Of a stretch of 64,000 bases of DNA, positions 42,085-51,097 are shown in pieces (position 1 is the stretch's first letter; each line of letters begins with the position of its first letter). This DNA is from Streptomyces collinus Tu 365 (lineage in GTDB: Bacteria > Actinomycetota > Actinomycetes > Streptomycetales > Streptomycetaceae). The translations under genes and the position numbers were made by a program. The notes below the pieces were generated by a model. The model searched no databases and was not told the origin of the DNA. It was given only the letters and a program-made list of their open reading frames with translations. The DNA is taken from the NCBI RefSeq assembly GCF_000444875.1, contig NC_021985.1, positions 4,856,170-4,920,169 on the forward strand, written 5' to 3'.

Positions 42085-43545
42085 ATGCACACCCTGATCC
42101 TGGCGGCTGCGGACGTGCCGCCGCAGATGCTCCCGGCCAGATCCATGATGGCGTTCACGCTGGCCTCCCACATCATCATCGTGCCGCTGGGCGTGGCCCT
42201 GCCGCTGATCACCGTGATCACGCACGGCTACGCGCTGCGCCGCGGTGACGCGGACGCGCTGCTGCTGGCCCGGCGGTGGTCGGCGGTGATGGCCGTCCGG
42301 TTCGCCATCGGGGTCGTCACCGGCACCGTGCTGTCCTTCGAGTTCGGGCTGCTGTGGCCGGGCATGATGGGCCGCTGGGGCGACGTCTTCGGCCTCGGGT
42401 TCGGGGTCGAGGCGTGGGCCTTCTTCCTGGAGGCCGTGCTCATCGCCGTCTACCTGTTCGGCTGGCGGCGGCTGCCCTCCCGCACCCACTTCCTGCTCGG
42501 GCTGCCGCTGCCGTTCGTCGCGCTGCTCGGCGCCTTCGGCATCCTGGCCGCCAACTCGTGGATGAACACCCCGCGCGGCTTCACCCTGGACGCCGCCGGC
42601 AACCCGGTGGACGTGGACGTCCGCAAGGCGATCTTCACCCCCATGTTCGGCCCGGAGTACTGGCACTTCGTCATGGCGATGTTCGTGACCGCCGGTTACG
42701 TCGTGGCCGGCGTCTACGCCACCGGGTGGCTGCGCGGCCGCCGCGACCGCTACCACCGGCTCGGCTTCACCATCCCCTTCACCCTCGCCGCCGTCTGCAC
42801 CCCGGTCCAGTTCATGCTGGGCGACTCCATCGCCCGGCAGGTGTTCCACAAACAGCCGGTGAAGTTCGCCGCCATGGAGATCGTCTGGAACACCGACACC
42901 CACGTGCCGGAGTACCTCTACGGTCGGCTGCACCCGGACGGCACGGTCTCCGGCGGCATCAGGGTCCCGCAGCTCGACTCGATCCTGGCCGGCTTCCGCC
43001 CGGACACCAAGGTCACCGGGCTCACCTCGGTCCCGGCGAGCGACCGGCCGACGGCCACCCAGGCCACCATCGCCCACTTCACCTTCGACACCATGGTCTT
43101 CATCGGCTCCGCGCTGGTGCTGCTCGCGCTCTGGTACGGCGTCCTGTGGCTGTGGCGCCGCCGGCTGCCCGCCTCACCCTGGTTCTACCGGGCCGCGGCG
43201 TGCGCGGGCGTCGCCTCCGTCGTCGCCGTCGAATGCGGCTGGATCACCACCGAGGTGGGCCGCCAGCCCTGGATCGTCTACCAGAACATGCGGGTCGCGG
43301 AGGCGGTGACGGCGACCCGCTCCACCAGTCTGTGGATCACCTTCGGCGTGGTCGTCCTGGTGTACGTCTTCGTCTTCGGGTCGTTCCTCGTGGTGCTGCT
43401 CAAGATGCGCTCGCGCTGGCGGCTCGCCGACGAGGGCGGCGGACCGCGGCCGCCGCGGGACGCGTCGGGGAGGACCGCGCCCGAGACCGTCCCGCCCGAG
43501 TCGGACACGCCGTACGGGCCGCGCGCCACGGGGAGCCGGCTGTGA
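42085..43545 (+). CDS. cydA: Cytochrome bd ubiquinol/menaquinol oxidase subunit I
   Basis: This is the large subunit of cytochrome bd quinol oxidase, 486 residues and about nine helices. A heme-b595-type His is at about 29 in ASHIIIVPLG. FGLGFGVEAWAFFLEAVLIAVYLFGW carries the Glu pair of the quinol/proton path. GWITTEVGRQPW is the family signature. The Q-loop lacks the long E. coli extension, so this is the short, CIO-like form. A second acidic C-terminal tail (about 455-486) is disordered. The stop overlaps cydB (GTGA). It enables respiration at low oxygen; cydCD genes, often linked in other actinobacteria, are absent here. Confidence 0.94.
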   Translation: MHTLILAAADVPPQMLPARSMMAFTLASHIIIVPLGVALPLITVITHGYALRRGDADALLLARRWSAVMAVRFAIGVVTGTVLSFEFGLLWPGMMGRWGDVFGLGFGVEAWAFFLEAVLIAVYLFGWRRLPSRTHFLLGLPLPFVALLGAFGILAANSWMNTPRGFTLDAAGNPVDVDVRKAIFTPMFGPEYWHFVMAMFVTAGYVVAGVYATGWLRGRRDRYHRLGFTIPFTLAAVCTPVQFMLGDSIARQVFHKQPVKFAAMEIVWNTDTHVPEYLYGRLHPDGTVSGGIRVPQLDSILAGFRPDTKVTGLTSVPASDRPTATQATIAHFTFDTMVFIGSALVLLALWYGVLWLWRRRLPASPWFYRAAACAGVASVVAVECGWITTEVGRQPWIVYQNMRVAEAVTATRSTSLWITFGVVVLVYVFVFGSFLVVLLKMRSRWRLADEGGGPRPPRDASGRTAPETVPPESDTPYGPRATGSRL

Positions 43546-44582
43546 TCGCCGGGGTCATCGCCGTCTTCCTGCTGCTCGTGATCGCCGCCTACGCCTGCGG
43601 CGGCGGCACCGACTACGGAGCCGGCTTCTGGGACCTGACCGCGGGCGGTGCGGAGCGCGGCGAGCGCCCGCGCCGGCTGATCGACCACGCCATGGAACCG
43701 GTCTGGGAGGTCAACAACGTCTGGCTGATCTTCGTGCTGGTCGTGATGTGGACCGGCTTCCCGGTCTTCTTCCAGCAGGTGTTCACCACCATGTGGCTGC
43801 CGCTGACCCTGGCCGCCCTCGGCATCGTGCTGCGCGGCGCCGGCTTCGCCCTGCGCAAGCCCATGCGGCGGCTGGTCGGCCGGCGTCTGTACGGGGCCGT
43901 CTTCGCCGTCGCCTCGCTGCTGACGCCGTTCTTCCTCGGTGCCGCGGTCGGGGGAGTGGCCTCGGGCCGGGTGTCCGCCACGACGACGGCGTCCACCGAC
44001 GCCTGGGCCAATCCGACGTCCCTGCTGTTCGGCCTGCTCGCCATCGCGTGTTCGGCGACGCTCGGCGCGGTCTTCCTCGCCGCGGACGCCCGGCGCTTCG
44101 AGGCACCGGACCTCGACCGGTACTTCCGGCCGCGGGCCCTGGCCGCCCTCGGCTGCGTCGCCGTGCTCGCGATCGTCACCCTCGTCGTCACCCACGGGGA
44201 CGCGCCGCACGTGTGGCACGGGCTGACGCACGGCGCGGGGCTCGTCTTCGTCGTCATCGCCGTGGTCGCCACCGCCGCGACCGTGTGGCTGCTGACCCGC
44301 GCCTCCGGCGCGTGGTCCCGGGTGGCCGCGGTCGGCATGGTCGCGTCGGCCGTCATCGCCTGGGGCACGGCCCAGCGCCCCTACCTCATCCCGACCTCCC
44401 TCACCATCGCCGCCGGGGCGGGCGCCCCCACCACCCTGCGCTGGCTGGGGATCGTCATCATCGTCGCCCTCGTGCTCGTCATCCCCGCGGTGGCCGTCCT
44501 GTACTGGCTGGACACCCAGGGCGAACTGGAAGGGCTCACCGACGCCGAACTGCGGCGCGGAGGTACCGGCGAGGAGACCTGA
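43542..44582 (+). CDS. cydB: Cytochrome bd oxidase subunit II
   Basis: This is the small subunit of cytochrome bd oxidase, 346 residues with about eight helices. It begins VIAGVIAVFLLLVIAAYACG with GGGTDYGAGFWDL, then EPVWEVNNVWLIFVLVVMW, GAGFALRKPM and SLLTPFFLGAAVGGVASG. The GTG start overlaps the cydA stop by 4 nt. The end is a charged cytoplasmic tail (TDAELRRGGTGEET). It stabilises the heme-bearing subunit I in the membrane. It is convergent with the GH15 gene, 28 nt apart, with no clear terminator between them. Confidence 0.93.
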   Translation: MIAGVIAVFLLLVIAAYACGGGTDYGAGFWDLTAGGAERGERPRRLIDHAMEPVWEVNNVWLIFVLVVMWTGFPVFFQQVFTTMWLPLTLAALGIVLRGAGFALRKPMRRLVGRRLYGAVFAVASLLTPFFLGAAVGGVASGRVSATTTASTDAWANPTSLLFGLLAIACSATLGAVFLAADARRFEAPDLDRYFRPRALAALGCVAVLAIVTLVVTHGDAPHVWHGLTHGAGLVFVVIAVVATAATVWLLTRASGAWSRVAAVGMVASAVIAWGTAQRPYLIPTSLTIAAGAGAPTTLRWLGIVIIVALVLVIPAVAVLYWLDTQGELEGLTDAELRRGGTGEET

Positions 44583-44610
44583 CCGGCCCGGTCCGCCGGT
44601 GCCCGGCCGG

Positions 44611-46449
44611 CTAGCGCCGGTCGAGGGCGTCGTTCAGGGTGATGGCCGCGTCGATCAGCGCGAGATGGGTGAACGCCTGCGGAAAGTTGCCCAGTTGACG
44701 GCCGGTCGGGTCGATCTCCTCCGAGTACAGGCCCAGGTGGTTGGCGTACCCCATCATCTTCTCGAACACCAGCCGCGCCCGGGTGGTCCGCCCGGCCCGG
44801 GCGAGGGCGTCGACGTACATGAACGTGCACAGCGAGAAGGTGCCCTCCGAGCCGCGCAGGCCGTCGGGCGAGGCCGCCGGGTTGTACCGGTAGACCAGGC
44901 TGTCGCTGACCAGTTCGTCCTCCATGGCGTCGAGCGTCGAGGACCACATCGGGTCGTCGGGCGTGAGGAACCCGACCGTCGCCATGCGCAGCAGCGAGGA
45001 GTCCAGGACGTCACTGCCGTAGTGCTGGACGAAGGCCCGCCGGTCCTCGCTCCACCCCTTGGCCATCACCTGCTCGTAGACCGCGTCGCGTTCGGCGCGC
45101 CAGCGCGCGGTGGCGGCCGGCCAGCCCTTCTCGTCGGCGAGCCGCACGGCACGGTCGAACGCCACCCACGACATCACCCGGCCGTACGTGAAGTCCTGGC
45201 GGCCGCCGCGGGTCTCCCAGATGCCCTCCTCCGCCTGGTCCCAGTGGTCCGCCAGCCAGTCCAGGTCCGTGCGCAGCGAGGACCAGCCTCCGTGCCCGAC
45301 CTGGAAACCGTGCCGGTGCGCGAAGTAGATGCTGTCCAGCGCCTCGCCGTAGATGTCCAGCTGGAGCTGGGTCGCGGCGCCGTTGCCGATCCGCACCGGG
45401 GCGGAGCCCGCGTACCCCTCCCAGTGGTCCAGGATCAACTCGTCGAGGTCGGAGGAGCCGTCGACCTTGTACATGATGTTCAGCGGGCCCGTCTCGCCCT
45501 CGCTGCCGATCCGTTCCTTGACCCGGTCGCTCAGCCACAGGATGAACGCCCTGGCCTCCTCCTTGAAGCCGAGGCCCAGCAGGGCGTACACGGAGAAGGA
45601 CGCGTCGCGGATCCAGGTGAAGCGGTAGTCCCAGTTGCGCTCGCCGCCCAGCTGCTCGGGGAGGGCCGCCGTCGGGGCGGCCACCATGGCACCGCTGGGG
45701 GCGAAGGTCATGAGCTTGAGCGTGATCGCCGAGCGTTCCACCATCTCCCGCCAGCGCCCGGTGTAGCGCGACTGGCCGAGCCAGGAGCGCCAGAACGCCA
45801 CCGTCTCCTCGAACAGCCGCTGGTGCTCGTCGAGGCGGACCTCCGTGGGCGGCCCCTCGGCGCCCGCCTCCAGGATCAGGCCGCGCTGTTCGCCGGCCTC
45901 GAGCGACAGCGAGAAGTGCAGGTCGGCGTCCCGGTCCAGGAGGACGTCCACGAGCTGCGGGTCCTCCGGTTCCCGGATGGGGTGCACGGTGAGTTCGGAG
46001 CCGTCCGCCGCGACGAAGACCGCCCCGTGCTGCGTCATGCGCAACTCGTGCGCCTGGCGGCCGTAGTCGAAGCGCGGGGCGATCTCCACGTCGAACGTCA
46101 TGCTGCCGCGCACACAGCGGATCATGCGCACCAGCCGGTGGCGGGCGGTGACCGTCGTCCCGGTCACCGGCATGAAGTCGAGCACCTCGCCGGCGCCCGC
46201 CTCGGTCATGAACCGGGTCACCAGCACCGCCGTGTCCGGCAGGTACAACTGCTTGGTCGCGTACGTCTGGTGGGCCGGGCGGACCGTGCAGTGGCCGCCC
46301 CGTCGCCTGTCCAGCAGGGCCCCGAAGACACTCGGCGAGTCGAACCGCGGGGAGCAGAACCAGTCGACCACGCCGTCGGTGGTCACCAGCGCCGAGGTCT
46401 GCAGGTCACCGATCAGGCCGTGGTTCTCGATCAGCGGGTAGTCGTCCAC
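44611..46449 (-). CDS. Glycoside hydrolase family 15 (glucoamylase/trehalase-like)
   Basis: This is a cytoplasmic GH15 protein of 612 residues. The N-terminal beta domain has PLIENHGLIGDLQTSALV and DWFCSPRFDSPSVF. The (alpha/alpha)6 barrel has NWDYRFTWIRDASF (catalytic region), LDLDxW-like TDLDWLADHWD, and the base Glu region NHLGLYSEEIDPTG. Related actinobacterial proteins include trehalases and glucoamylases; sequence alone does not separate these. The start is GTG 46449 (DDYPLIENHG) after GAAGGGGG. No signal peptide is seen. It may turn over trehalose or maltodextrin, consistent with a stress role next to oxidase genes. Confidence 0.88.
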   Translation of the reverse strand: MDDYPLIENHGLIGDLQTSALVTTDGVVDWFCSPRFDSPSVFGALLDRRRGGHCTVRPAHQTYATKQLYLPDTAVLVTRFMTEAGAGEVLDFMPVTGTTVTARHRLVRMIRCVRGSMTFDVEIAPRFDYGRQAHELRMTQHGAVFVAADGSELTVHPIREPEDPQLVDVLLDRDADLHFSLSLEAGEQRGLILEAGAEGPPTEVRLDEHQRLFEETVAFWRSWLGQSRYTGRWREMVERSAITLKLMTFAPSGAMVAAPTAALPEQLGGERNWDYRFTWIRDASFSVYALLGLGFKEEARAFILWLSDRVKERIGSEGETGPLNIMYKVDGSSDLDELILDHWEGYAGSAPVRIGNGAATQLQLDIYGEALDSIYFAHRHGFQVGHGGWSSLRTDLDWLADHWDQAEEGIWETRGGRQDFTYGRVMSWVAFDRAVRLADEKGWPAATARWRAERDAVYEQVMAKGWSEDRRAFVQHYGSDVLDSSLLRMATVGFLTPDDPMWSSTLDAMEDELVSDSLVYRYNPAASPDGLRGSEGTFSLCTFMYVDALARAGRTTRARLVFEKMMGYANHLGLYSEEIDPTGRQLGNFPQAFTHLALIDAAITLNDALDRR

Positions 46450-46505
46450 GGGGGTGCCCCCTTCGTAGGCGTACGGCTCCTGCCCTGCACCCCCACCCGA
46501 TCAGC

Positions 46506-46650
46506 CTAGGCCGGGGGCGTCCGACCGGCTCGTCGGACGCGGGCGCGGCCGGCCGGCGCGGAGCCCCCGGCCTGCCGCTCTGCGAGTTCGCGCAGCCGGT
46601 CCAGCACCTCGCCCGCGGCGCCCTTCGCCACGTCGCATTCGACAGTGTCG
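46506..46650 (-). pseudogene. Possible coding remnant between GH15 and gluconokinase
   Basis: On the minus strand one frame reads VECDVAKGAAGEVLDRLREL... with almost every third base G or C and a stop at 46508-46506. No suitable start or Shine-Dalgarno is seen, and gluconokinase ends just before it in another frame. It could be a broken tail of an older gene or chance high-GC sequence. Confidence 0.3.
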
Positions 46651-46653
46651 CCG

Positions 46654-47172
46654 CTACCGGTCCGGCCCGCACACGGCGCGCAGCGCCTGCGCCATGACCC
46701 GCTCCGGGCCGCCGGACGCGTCGATGGTGACGCCCGGTTCGTCGGCCTGCAGCGGATCGAGGGTGGCGTACTGGGAGCCGAGCAGTTCCGGCGGCATGAA
46801 GTGCCCGGTGCGCCGGGCGATGCGCTCCGCGGCCAGCACCGGGTCCAGGGCCAGGTACAGGAACCACACGTCCGCTCCCGTGGCGCGGAACCGGTCGCGG
46901 TAGGCGCGCCTGAGCGAGGAACAGGAGACCACCCCGCCGCTGCCGTTCGCCGCGGCGGCCCGGATCCACTGGGTGAGCGCCGCGAGCCAGGCCCGCCGGT
47001 CGGCGTCGTCGAGCGGATGCCCGGACGCCATCTTGGCGCGGTTCGCCGCGGAGTGGAGGTCGTCGCCCTCGAGGAACGGCACGCCGAGCCGGTGCGCGAG
47101 CCGTGCCCCGACCGTGGACTTCCCGGACGCCGAGACGCCCATCACGACCACCACCCGAGAACCGCCGGCCAT
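46654..47172 (-). CDS. gntK: Gluconokinase
   Basis: This enzyme phosphorylates gluconate to 6-phosphogluconate; 172 residues, normal for the GntK/SKI-like family. The P-loop is GVSASGKST (about 12-20), followed by FLEGDDLHSAANRAKMASGHPL, where Asp and His mark the gluconate site, and SCSSLRRAYRDRFR. RRTGHFMPPELLGSQYATL is the family lid. ATG 47172 (MAGGSRVVVVMG) gives a standard N-terminus; GTG or TTG codons just upstream are also possible. It lies upstream of the GH15 gene in the same direction and would feed gluconate into the pentose-phosphate pathway. Confidence 0.9.
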   Translation of the reverse strand: MAGGSRVVVVMGVSASGKSTVGARLAHRLGVPFLEGDDLHSAANRAKMASGHPLDDADRRAWLAALTQWIRAAAANGSGGVVSCSSLRRAYRDRFRATGADVWFLYLALDPVLAAERIARRTGHFMPPELLGSQYATLDPLQADEPGVTIDASGGPERVMAQALRAVCGPDR

Positions 47173-47345
47173 GTCGGCCAACACGCCTCCCCGGGGGACG
47201 GTGGAACACGCGTACCCCTCCACTATCGCCCGGCTCCGCCCGCCGCGCCGGACGTCCCCGCCAGGCGGTCACACCCGCTCTGGCGGATAGTGGGAAGGAC
47301 GGGACCCCGTCCCAGCCGGCTCCCCGGAACGGCACAGGAGGACCG

Positions 47346-47681
47346 ATGCGCGTTTCACGGCCGCTGGCCGCGCTCACCGGTGTCGCGTTGTTCGGTATCG
47401 CGCTGACCGGCTGCCAGGACCAGGCGTCCGGCACGATCACGGCGCGCAACGGCGCCACACATGTGCAGTCCCTCACCAACCCGCCGATCAAGGGCTGCCA
47501 CCGGTTCGACCAGGGTGTGACCCATGTCGACAACTTCACGCTGAGCAGCATCCTCCTGTACACGACCCCCGACTGCACCGTGCCCAAGGGGCAGCAGAGC
47601 GTCTACGTGGACATGCAGGCGTCGGACGAGGTGGTCAGGTCCACCGGTCCGTGGCACAGCTTCAGCTTCGCGCCCGACTGA
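47346..47681 (+). CDS. Small secreted lipoprotein
   Basis: This is a 111-residue predicted lipoprotein. The signal peptide (LAALTGVALFGIALTG) ends in the lipobox ALTGCQDQ (Cys about 23). The mature domain has two further cysteines (IKGCHRF and TPDCTVP), a likely disulfide, and a beta-rich pattern with VDNFTLSSILLYTT and QQSVYVDMQASDEV. AGGAGG lies 5 nt before ATG 47346. It is convergent with the CorA-like gene (15 nt apart). I do not recognise the family; similar small Streptomyces lipoproteins have no assigned role. Confidence 0.8.
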   Translation: MRVSRPLAALTGVALFGIALTGCQDQASGTITARNGATHVQSLTNPPIKGCHRFDQGVTHVDNFTLSSILLYTTPDCTVPKGQQSVYVDMQASDEVVRSTGPWHSFSFAPD

Positions 47682-47696
47682 CCGTCGGACGCGGGT

Positions 47697-48740
47697 TCAC
47701 GGGTCCCGCGTGCCCTCGTCGTCCCGCAGCCGCCGCCAGAGGTGCGTGCGGTGCAGCACGTAGAGGGCGCCGCCCAGGACGAGCACCTGAAGGGCGACGG
47801 CGAGCAGCCAGAAGACGGCCCTGCTCTCCATCTCGTCCGTCAGATAGCTGAAGTTCATGCCGAAGTAGCCGGTCAGGAACGTCAGCGGCAGGAAGATCGT
47901 CGACACGATGGCCAGCCGGTTGATCACGCCGTTCTGCTCGCCCGACACCAGCGAGGAGTAGCTGGCGAAGGCCCTGCGGGTGGCGTCCTGGAGCGACTGG
48001 ATGTCGGTGAGCACCAGCCGGCCGGTGTGCTGGAACTCCTGGGCGAGCCGCCTGCGTTCCTCCGGGAAGTCGCGGCTGAGCATCCTGCGCATCACGATCT
48101 CGTCCGTGGCCTGGAGGTACGGCAGCAGGTAGTGGTGCAGCAGCGCGGCCCGCCGCCGCATCCGGGCCAGCCGGTAGACCTGCTCGGGGCGCCGACGGTC
48201 GAACATCTCGTCCTCCAGGTCCTCCACGGCCAGCAGGCCGGCGACCGCGGCCCGGCGGAACGTGTCCAGCGCCTCCTGGAGCAGCAGGAACAGCACGGCT
48301 ACGGCGTCGGCGGGGCGTTCCTGCGCCAGCCGGCCGGCGAGGTTCTCCAGCGGGGCGACCGGTCCCCGGTGGACGGTGACCAGGTGCCGTTCCGTCGCCA
48401 TGGCGTGCACGTGGACGACACGGCCGTCGTCGACGACGGGCACGACGAAGGCGGCCCGGTCGCCGAGGAAGTCGGCCCGCACCGGTTCCCCGGTCACGCC
48501 GAACCAGGCCGGGCTCTCGGAGGCCAGCCCGAGCGCCTCGACGACCCGGCGCCCGTCGGCGTCCGCCAGGTCCGACGCGCCCTGGCCGCCTTGGGAGGTC
48601 GCCGGGTCCGGCCGGTCCGCCGCGAGCGGCAGGGCCACGTCGACGAGGACGAAGTCGGATGCGGCGAGGCGCTCGCGGGCCCCCGCCGGATCCGTACGCG
48701 TGGTGGTCCCTCCGGGCATCGACACCACCGATACGATCAT
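47697..48740 (-). CDS. CorA-like Mg2+/Co2+ transporter
   Basis: This is a CorA-family cation channel of 347 residues. A soluble N-terminal domain of about 280 residues contains long stalk helices (RPEQVYRLARMRRRAALLHH; LVLTDIQSLQDATRRAFAS). TM1 (about 282-300, IVSTIFLPLTFLTGYFG) ends in the GMN signature YFGMNFS; TM2 (about 315-333, VFWLLAVALQVLVLGGALYV) and a basic tail follow. ATG 48740 is used. The gene is downstream of the second two-component system on the same strand, with 122 nt between, so it may be under its control, but this is an inference. It would act in metal uptake. Confidence 0.88.
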   Translation of the reverse strand: MIVSVVSMPGGTTTRTDPAGARERLAASDFVLVDVALPLAADRPDPATSQGGQGASDLADADGRRVVEALGLASESPAWFGVTGEPVRADFLGDRAAFVVPVVDDGRVVHVHAMATERHLVTVHRGPVAPLENLAGRLAQERPADAVAVLFLLLQEALDTFRRAAVAGLLAVEDLEDEMFDRRRPEQVYRLARMRRRAALLHHYLLPYLQATDEIVMRRMLSRDFPEERRRLAQEFQHTGRLVLTDIQSLQDATRRAFASYSSLVSGEQNGVINRLAIVSTIFLPLTFLTGYFGMNFSYLTDEMESRAVFWLLAVALQVLVLGGALYVLHRTHLWRRLRDDEGTRDP

Positions 48741-48862
48741 CTGCCCTCACCGTCGTCCCGGGTCAGTAGGTCCACGGTGTCCCACGGTGCGCACACTCGG
48801 GCGTCCCCGGCCGCGGACACACGCGGGCAACGCGCCGGGTGCCCCGGACGGGGGAGCGCCGT

Positions 48863-50380
48863 TCAGCAGGGCAGGTCGAGGACGACCGCCGCTCCCCGCC
48901 CGGTGTTCTCGGCGTGCGCGGTGCCTCCGTGGGCGGTGGCCACCGCCTGCACGAAGGCGAGCCCCAGTCCGGAGCCCTCGCTGGTGCGGCTGGCCTCGGC
49001 GCGGGCGAAGCGGTCGAACGCACGGGGCAGGAAATCCGGCGGGAAGCCCGGCCCCTCGTCGGCGACGACCAGCCGCAGCCTCGGCCGGCGCACCTCGGCG
49101 GTGACCGGACCCCGCGCCTCGGCGATGACCTGCCCGCGCATCTCGGCGGTGACCGGCTCGCGCGCCTGGGAGGTGACCGGTCCGTGCGCCTCGGCGGTGA
49201 CCGGCCCCCGCGCCTCGGCGGTGTCCGGCCCGTGGACTTCTGCCGTGACCCGGACGGGGCCCGCCGCGTGGCGCAGGGCGTTGTCGACGAGATTGCCCAG
49301 GGCGGGCCGCAGCCAGCGGGCGTCGACCTCGACCGTGGTGCCGGCCGCGTCGACGGTCAGCGCCCGTCCCTCCCGCCCGGCGGTCCGCAGATGCGGGGCC
49401 ACGGCCGCCTCGACGAGGTCGGCCAGGCACACCGGCGCCCGGACGACGTGGTCCGTGCCGCCCAGCTCCTCCAGCGCGAGCAGCGCGTTGGACAGGTCGA
49501 TCAGGCGCTGCACCTCGCCCTCCACGGCGCGCAGCGTCCCGGTGAGCTCCTCGGCGGAGCGCGGCCGGTGCAGCGCGACGTCCAGCTCGGCCCGCAGCAG
49601 CGCCAGCGGGGTGCGCAGTTCGTGGCTGGCGTCCGCGACGAACCGGCGCTCGCGCACCGCCGACGCCTCCAGCCGGTCCAGCATCCGGTTGAGGGTGTGG
49701 CCGAGCCGGGTGATCTCGTCGTCGCGGTCGGCCGGCACGTCCAGGCGCAGGTTCTGGGCGCCGTCGGCGAGGGTCGCCGCGCCGCTGCGGTAGCGCTCGA
49801 CCGGCCGCAGGGCGGCGCGGGCGGTCCGGTAGCCGACGAAGGAGGCGGCGATCAGGGCCAGGACGGAGGCGAAGGCGAGCTGGGCGAGCAGTTCGCGCAG
49901 GGCCTCGTCGCGGTGCCCCCGGCGGACGGCGGCGACGACGACGCGGCTCTGCCCGCCGGCCCGCACCCGCCGGGCCTGCAGCCGCAGCGTGTCCGGGGTG
50001 ATCGGCAGCAGGGACCCCACGTCGCGCCGGACCGTGTGCCCGTGGGCGGCCGAGTCCAGCTCGGCGGCGGAGAGCAGCGGGCGGTGCCGTACGGCGTCAC
50101 TGGCGGCGAGGACCCGGCCGCGGGTGTCCAGCACCTGGTAGAGGCTGCCGCTGGGGCCCGGCGGCGGCGCGGTGCCGGCGCGGACGGCCCGGTCGAGGCT
50201 GTGCCGGTAGGCCGCCAGGTCGTCGTGGAGCTGCCGGTCGAGGGCGGTCTGCACCCGCCAGTACACGAGCCCCGCCGTCCCGGTCAGCACGAGCGACATG
50301 GTGATGGCGACGGCGAGTACCAGGCGGGTGACGACGGGCAGCCGCCCGAACCGGGCCCGCAGTCCGGCGGACCGGGTCAC
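48863..50380 (-). CDS. Sensor histidine kinase with tandem repeat in its ATPase domain
   Basis: This is a sensor kinase of 505 residues. The order is TM1 (about 18-40), an extracytoplasmic sensor of about 125 residues, TM2 (about 165-185), HAMP, HisKA with His253 in ADASHELRTPL, and a GHKL ATPase with LGNLVDNALRHA, DEGPGFP, FDRFARAEA and GSGLGLAFV. Between the N box and the G1 box, residues about 376-432 consist of seven copies of an eight-residue unit close to GPVTAEAR, where other kinases have a short hairpin loop. The GTG start overlaps the stop of the response regulator gene by 4 nt. The signal is unknown. Confidence 0.9.
   Translation of the reverse strand: MTRSAGLRARFGRLPVVTRLVLAVAITMSLVLTGTAGLVYWRVQTALDRQLHDDLAAYRHSLDRAVRAGTAPPPGPSGSLYQVLDTRGRVLAASDAVRHRPLLSAAELDSAAHGHTVRRDVGSLLPITPDTLRLQARRVRAGGQSRVVVAAVRRGHRDEALRELLAQLAFASVLALIAASFVGYRTARAALRPVERYRSGAATLADGAQNLRLDVPADRDDEITRLGHTLNRMLDRLEASAVRERRFVADASHELRTPLALLRAELDVALHRPRSAEELTGTLRAVEGEVQRLIDLSNALLALEELGGTDHVVRAPVCLADLVEAAVAPHLRTAGREGRALTVDAAGTTVEVDARWLRPALGNLVDNALRHAAGPVRVTAEVHGPDTAEARGPVTAEAHGPVTSQAREPVTAEMRGQVIAEARGPVTAEVRRPRLRLVVADEGPGFPPDFLPRAFDRFARAEASRTSEGSGLGLAFVQAVATAHGGTAHAENTGRGAAVVLDLPC
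49086..49255 (-). repeat. 24-bp minisatellite inside the second histidine kinase gene
   Basis: Seven imperfect 24-bp units run in frame; on the plus strand the core of each is GCCTCGGCGGTGACCGG. Each unit adds eight residues (consensus GPVTAEAR). The period of 24 keeps the reading frame, so copy number could change without destroying the gene. Confidence 0.88.
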
Positions 50381-51048
50381 GGGGCCGTCTCCAGGCGGTA
50401 GCCGACCCCGCGCAGGGTGGTGATCGAGGTGCGTCCGAAGGCGCGGTCGACCTTCGCGCGGACCTTGGAGACGTGCACGTCGATGGCGTTGCTGCGCAGG
50501 TCGGTCTCACCGTCCCAGACCTCGTCGAGCAACTGGAGCCGGGTCACCACCCGGCCGGCGTTCTCCATCAGCACCCGCAGCACGGCGAACTCCCGCCGGG
50601 ACAGGTCCAGCTCCGTGTCCGCCCGCCAGGCGCGCCGTCGCTCGGCGTCCAGCACGAGGTCGCCCACCTGGAGGCGGCCGGAGCACTCCGGGCGGCGCCG
50701 GGATATCGCGCGCAGCCGGGCCAGCAGCTCCTCCATGGCGAACGGCTTGACCATGTAGTCGTCGGCGCCCGCGTCCAGACCCGCGACGCGTTCGCCGACC
50801 GCGCCGCGCGCGGTGAGCAGGACCACGGGCACGTCGATGCCCTCACCGCGCAGCGTGCGGCACACCTCGACGCCGTCGAGGCCCGGCAGCATCACGTCCA
50901 GGACCACCCCGTCCAGCCGGGGATCGCGGGCGGCGGCGAGTCCCGAGGGCCCGTCGTAGCGGCCCTCAGCGGTGTGGCCCGACTCGCTGAGGTAGCGGAC
51001 GACGAGGTCCGTGAGGCGCGCCTCGTCGTCGACGACCAGGTAGTGCAT
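50377..51048 (-). CDS. OmpR-family response regulator
   Basis: This is a 223-residue response regulator, partner of the downstream kinase. The receiver domain has LVVDDEA, Asp51 in GVVLDVMLPG, Thr in LLTAR and Lys in MVKPFA. The OmpR winged helix (about 125-220) includes DLSRREFAVLRVLMENAG, LLDEVWDG, VSKVRAKVDRAFG and TLRGVGYRLETAP. The start ATG 51048 (MHYLVVDDEA) has TAGCCT about 10 nt upstream, so the transcript may be leaderless. It is divergent from the DUF4956-VTC-PAP2 operon; a direct repeat lies between them. Confidence 0.9.
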   Translation of the reverse strand: MHYLVVDDEARLTDLVVRYLSESGHTAEGRYDGPSGLAAARDPRLDGVVLDVMLPGLDGVEVCRTLRGEGIDVPVVLLTARGAVGERVAGLDAGADDYMVKPFAMEELLARLRAISRRRPECSGRLQVGDLVLDAERRRAWRADTELDLSRREFAVLRVLMENAGRVVTRLQLLDEVWDGETDLRSNAIDVHVSKVRAKVDRAFGRTSITTLRGVGYRLETAP

Positions 51049-51097
51049 GGCGGTCAGGCTAACCGCACACGCGGCCGAATCCAGCAGTCCGGAAACC

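Noticed and set aside
49086..49255. CRISPR or intergenic repeat array
   Set aside because: The repeats are in frame inside a kinase gene with no unique spacers.
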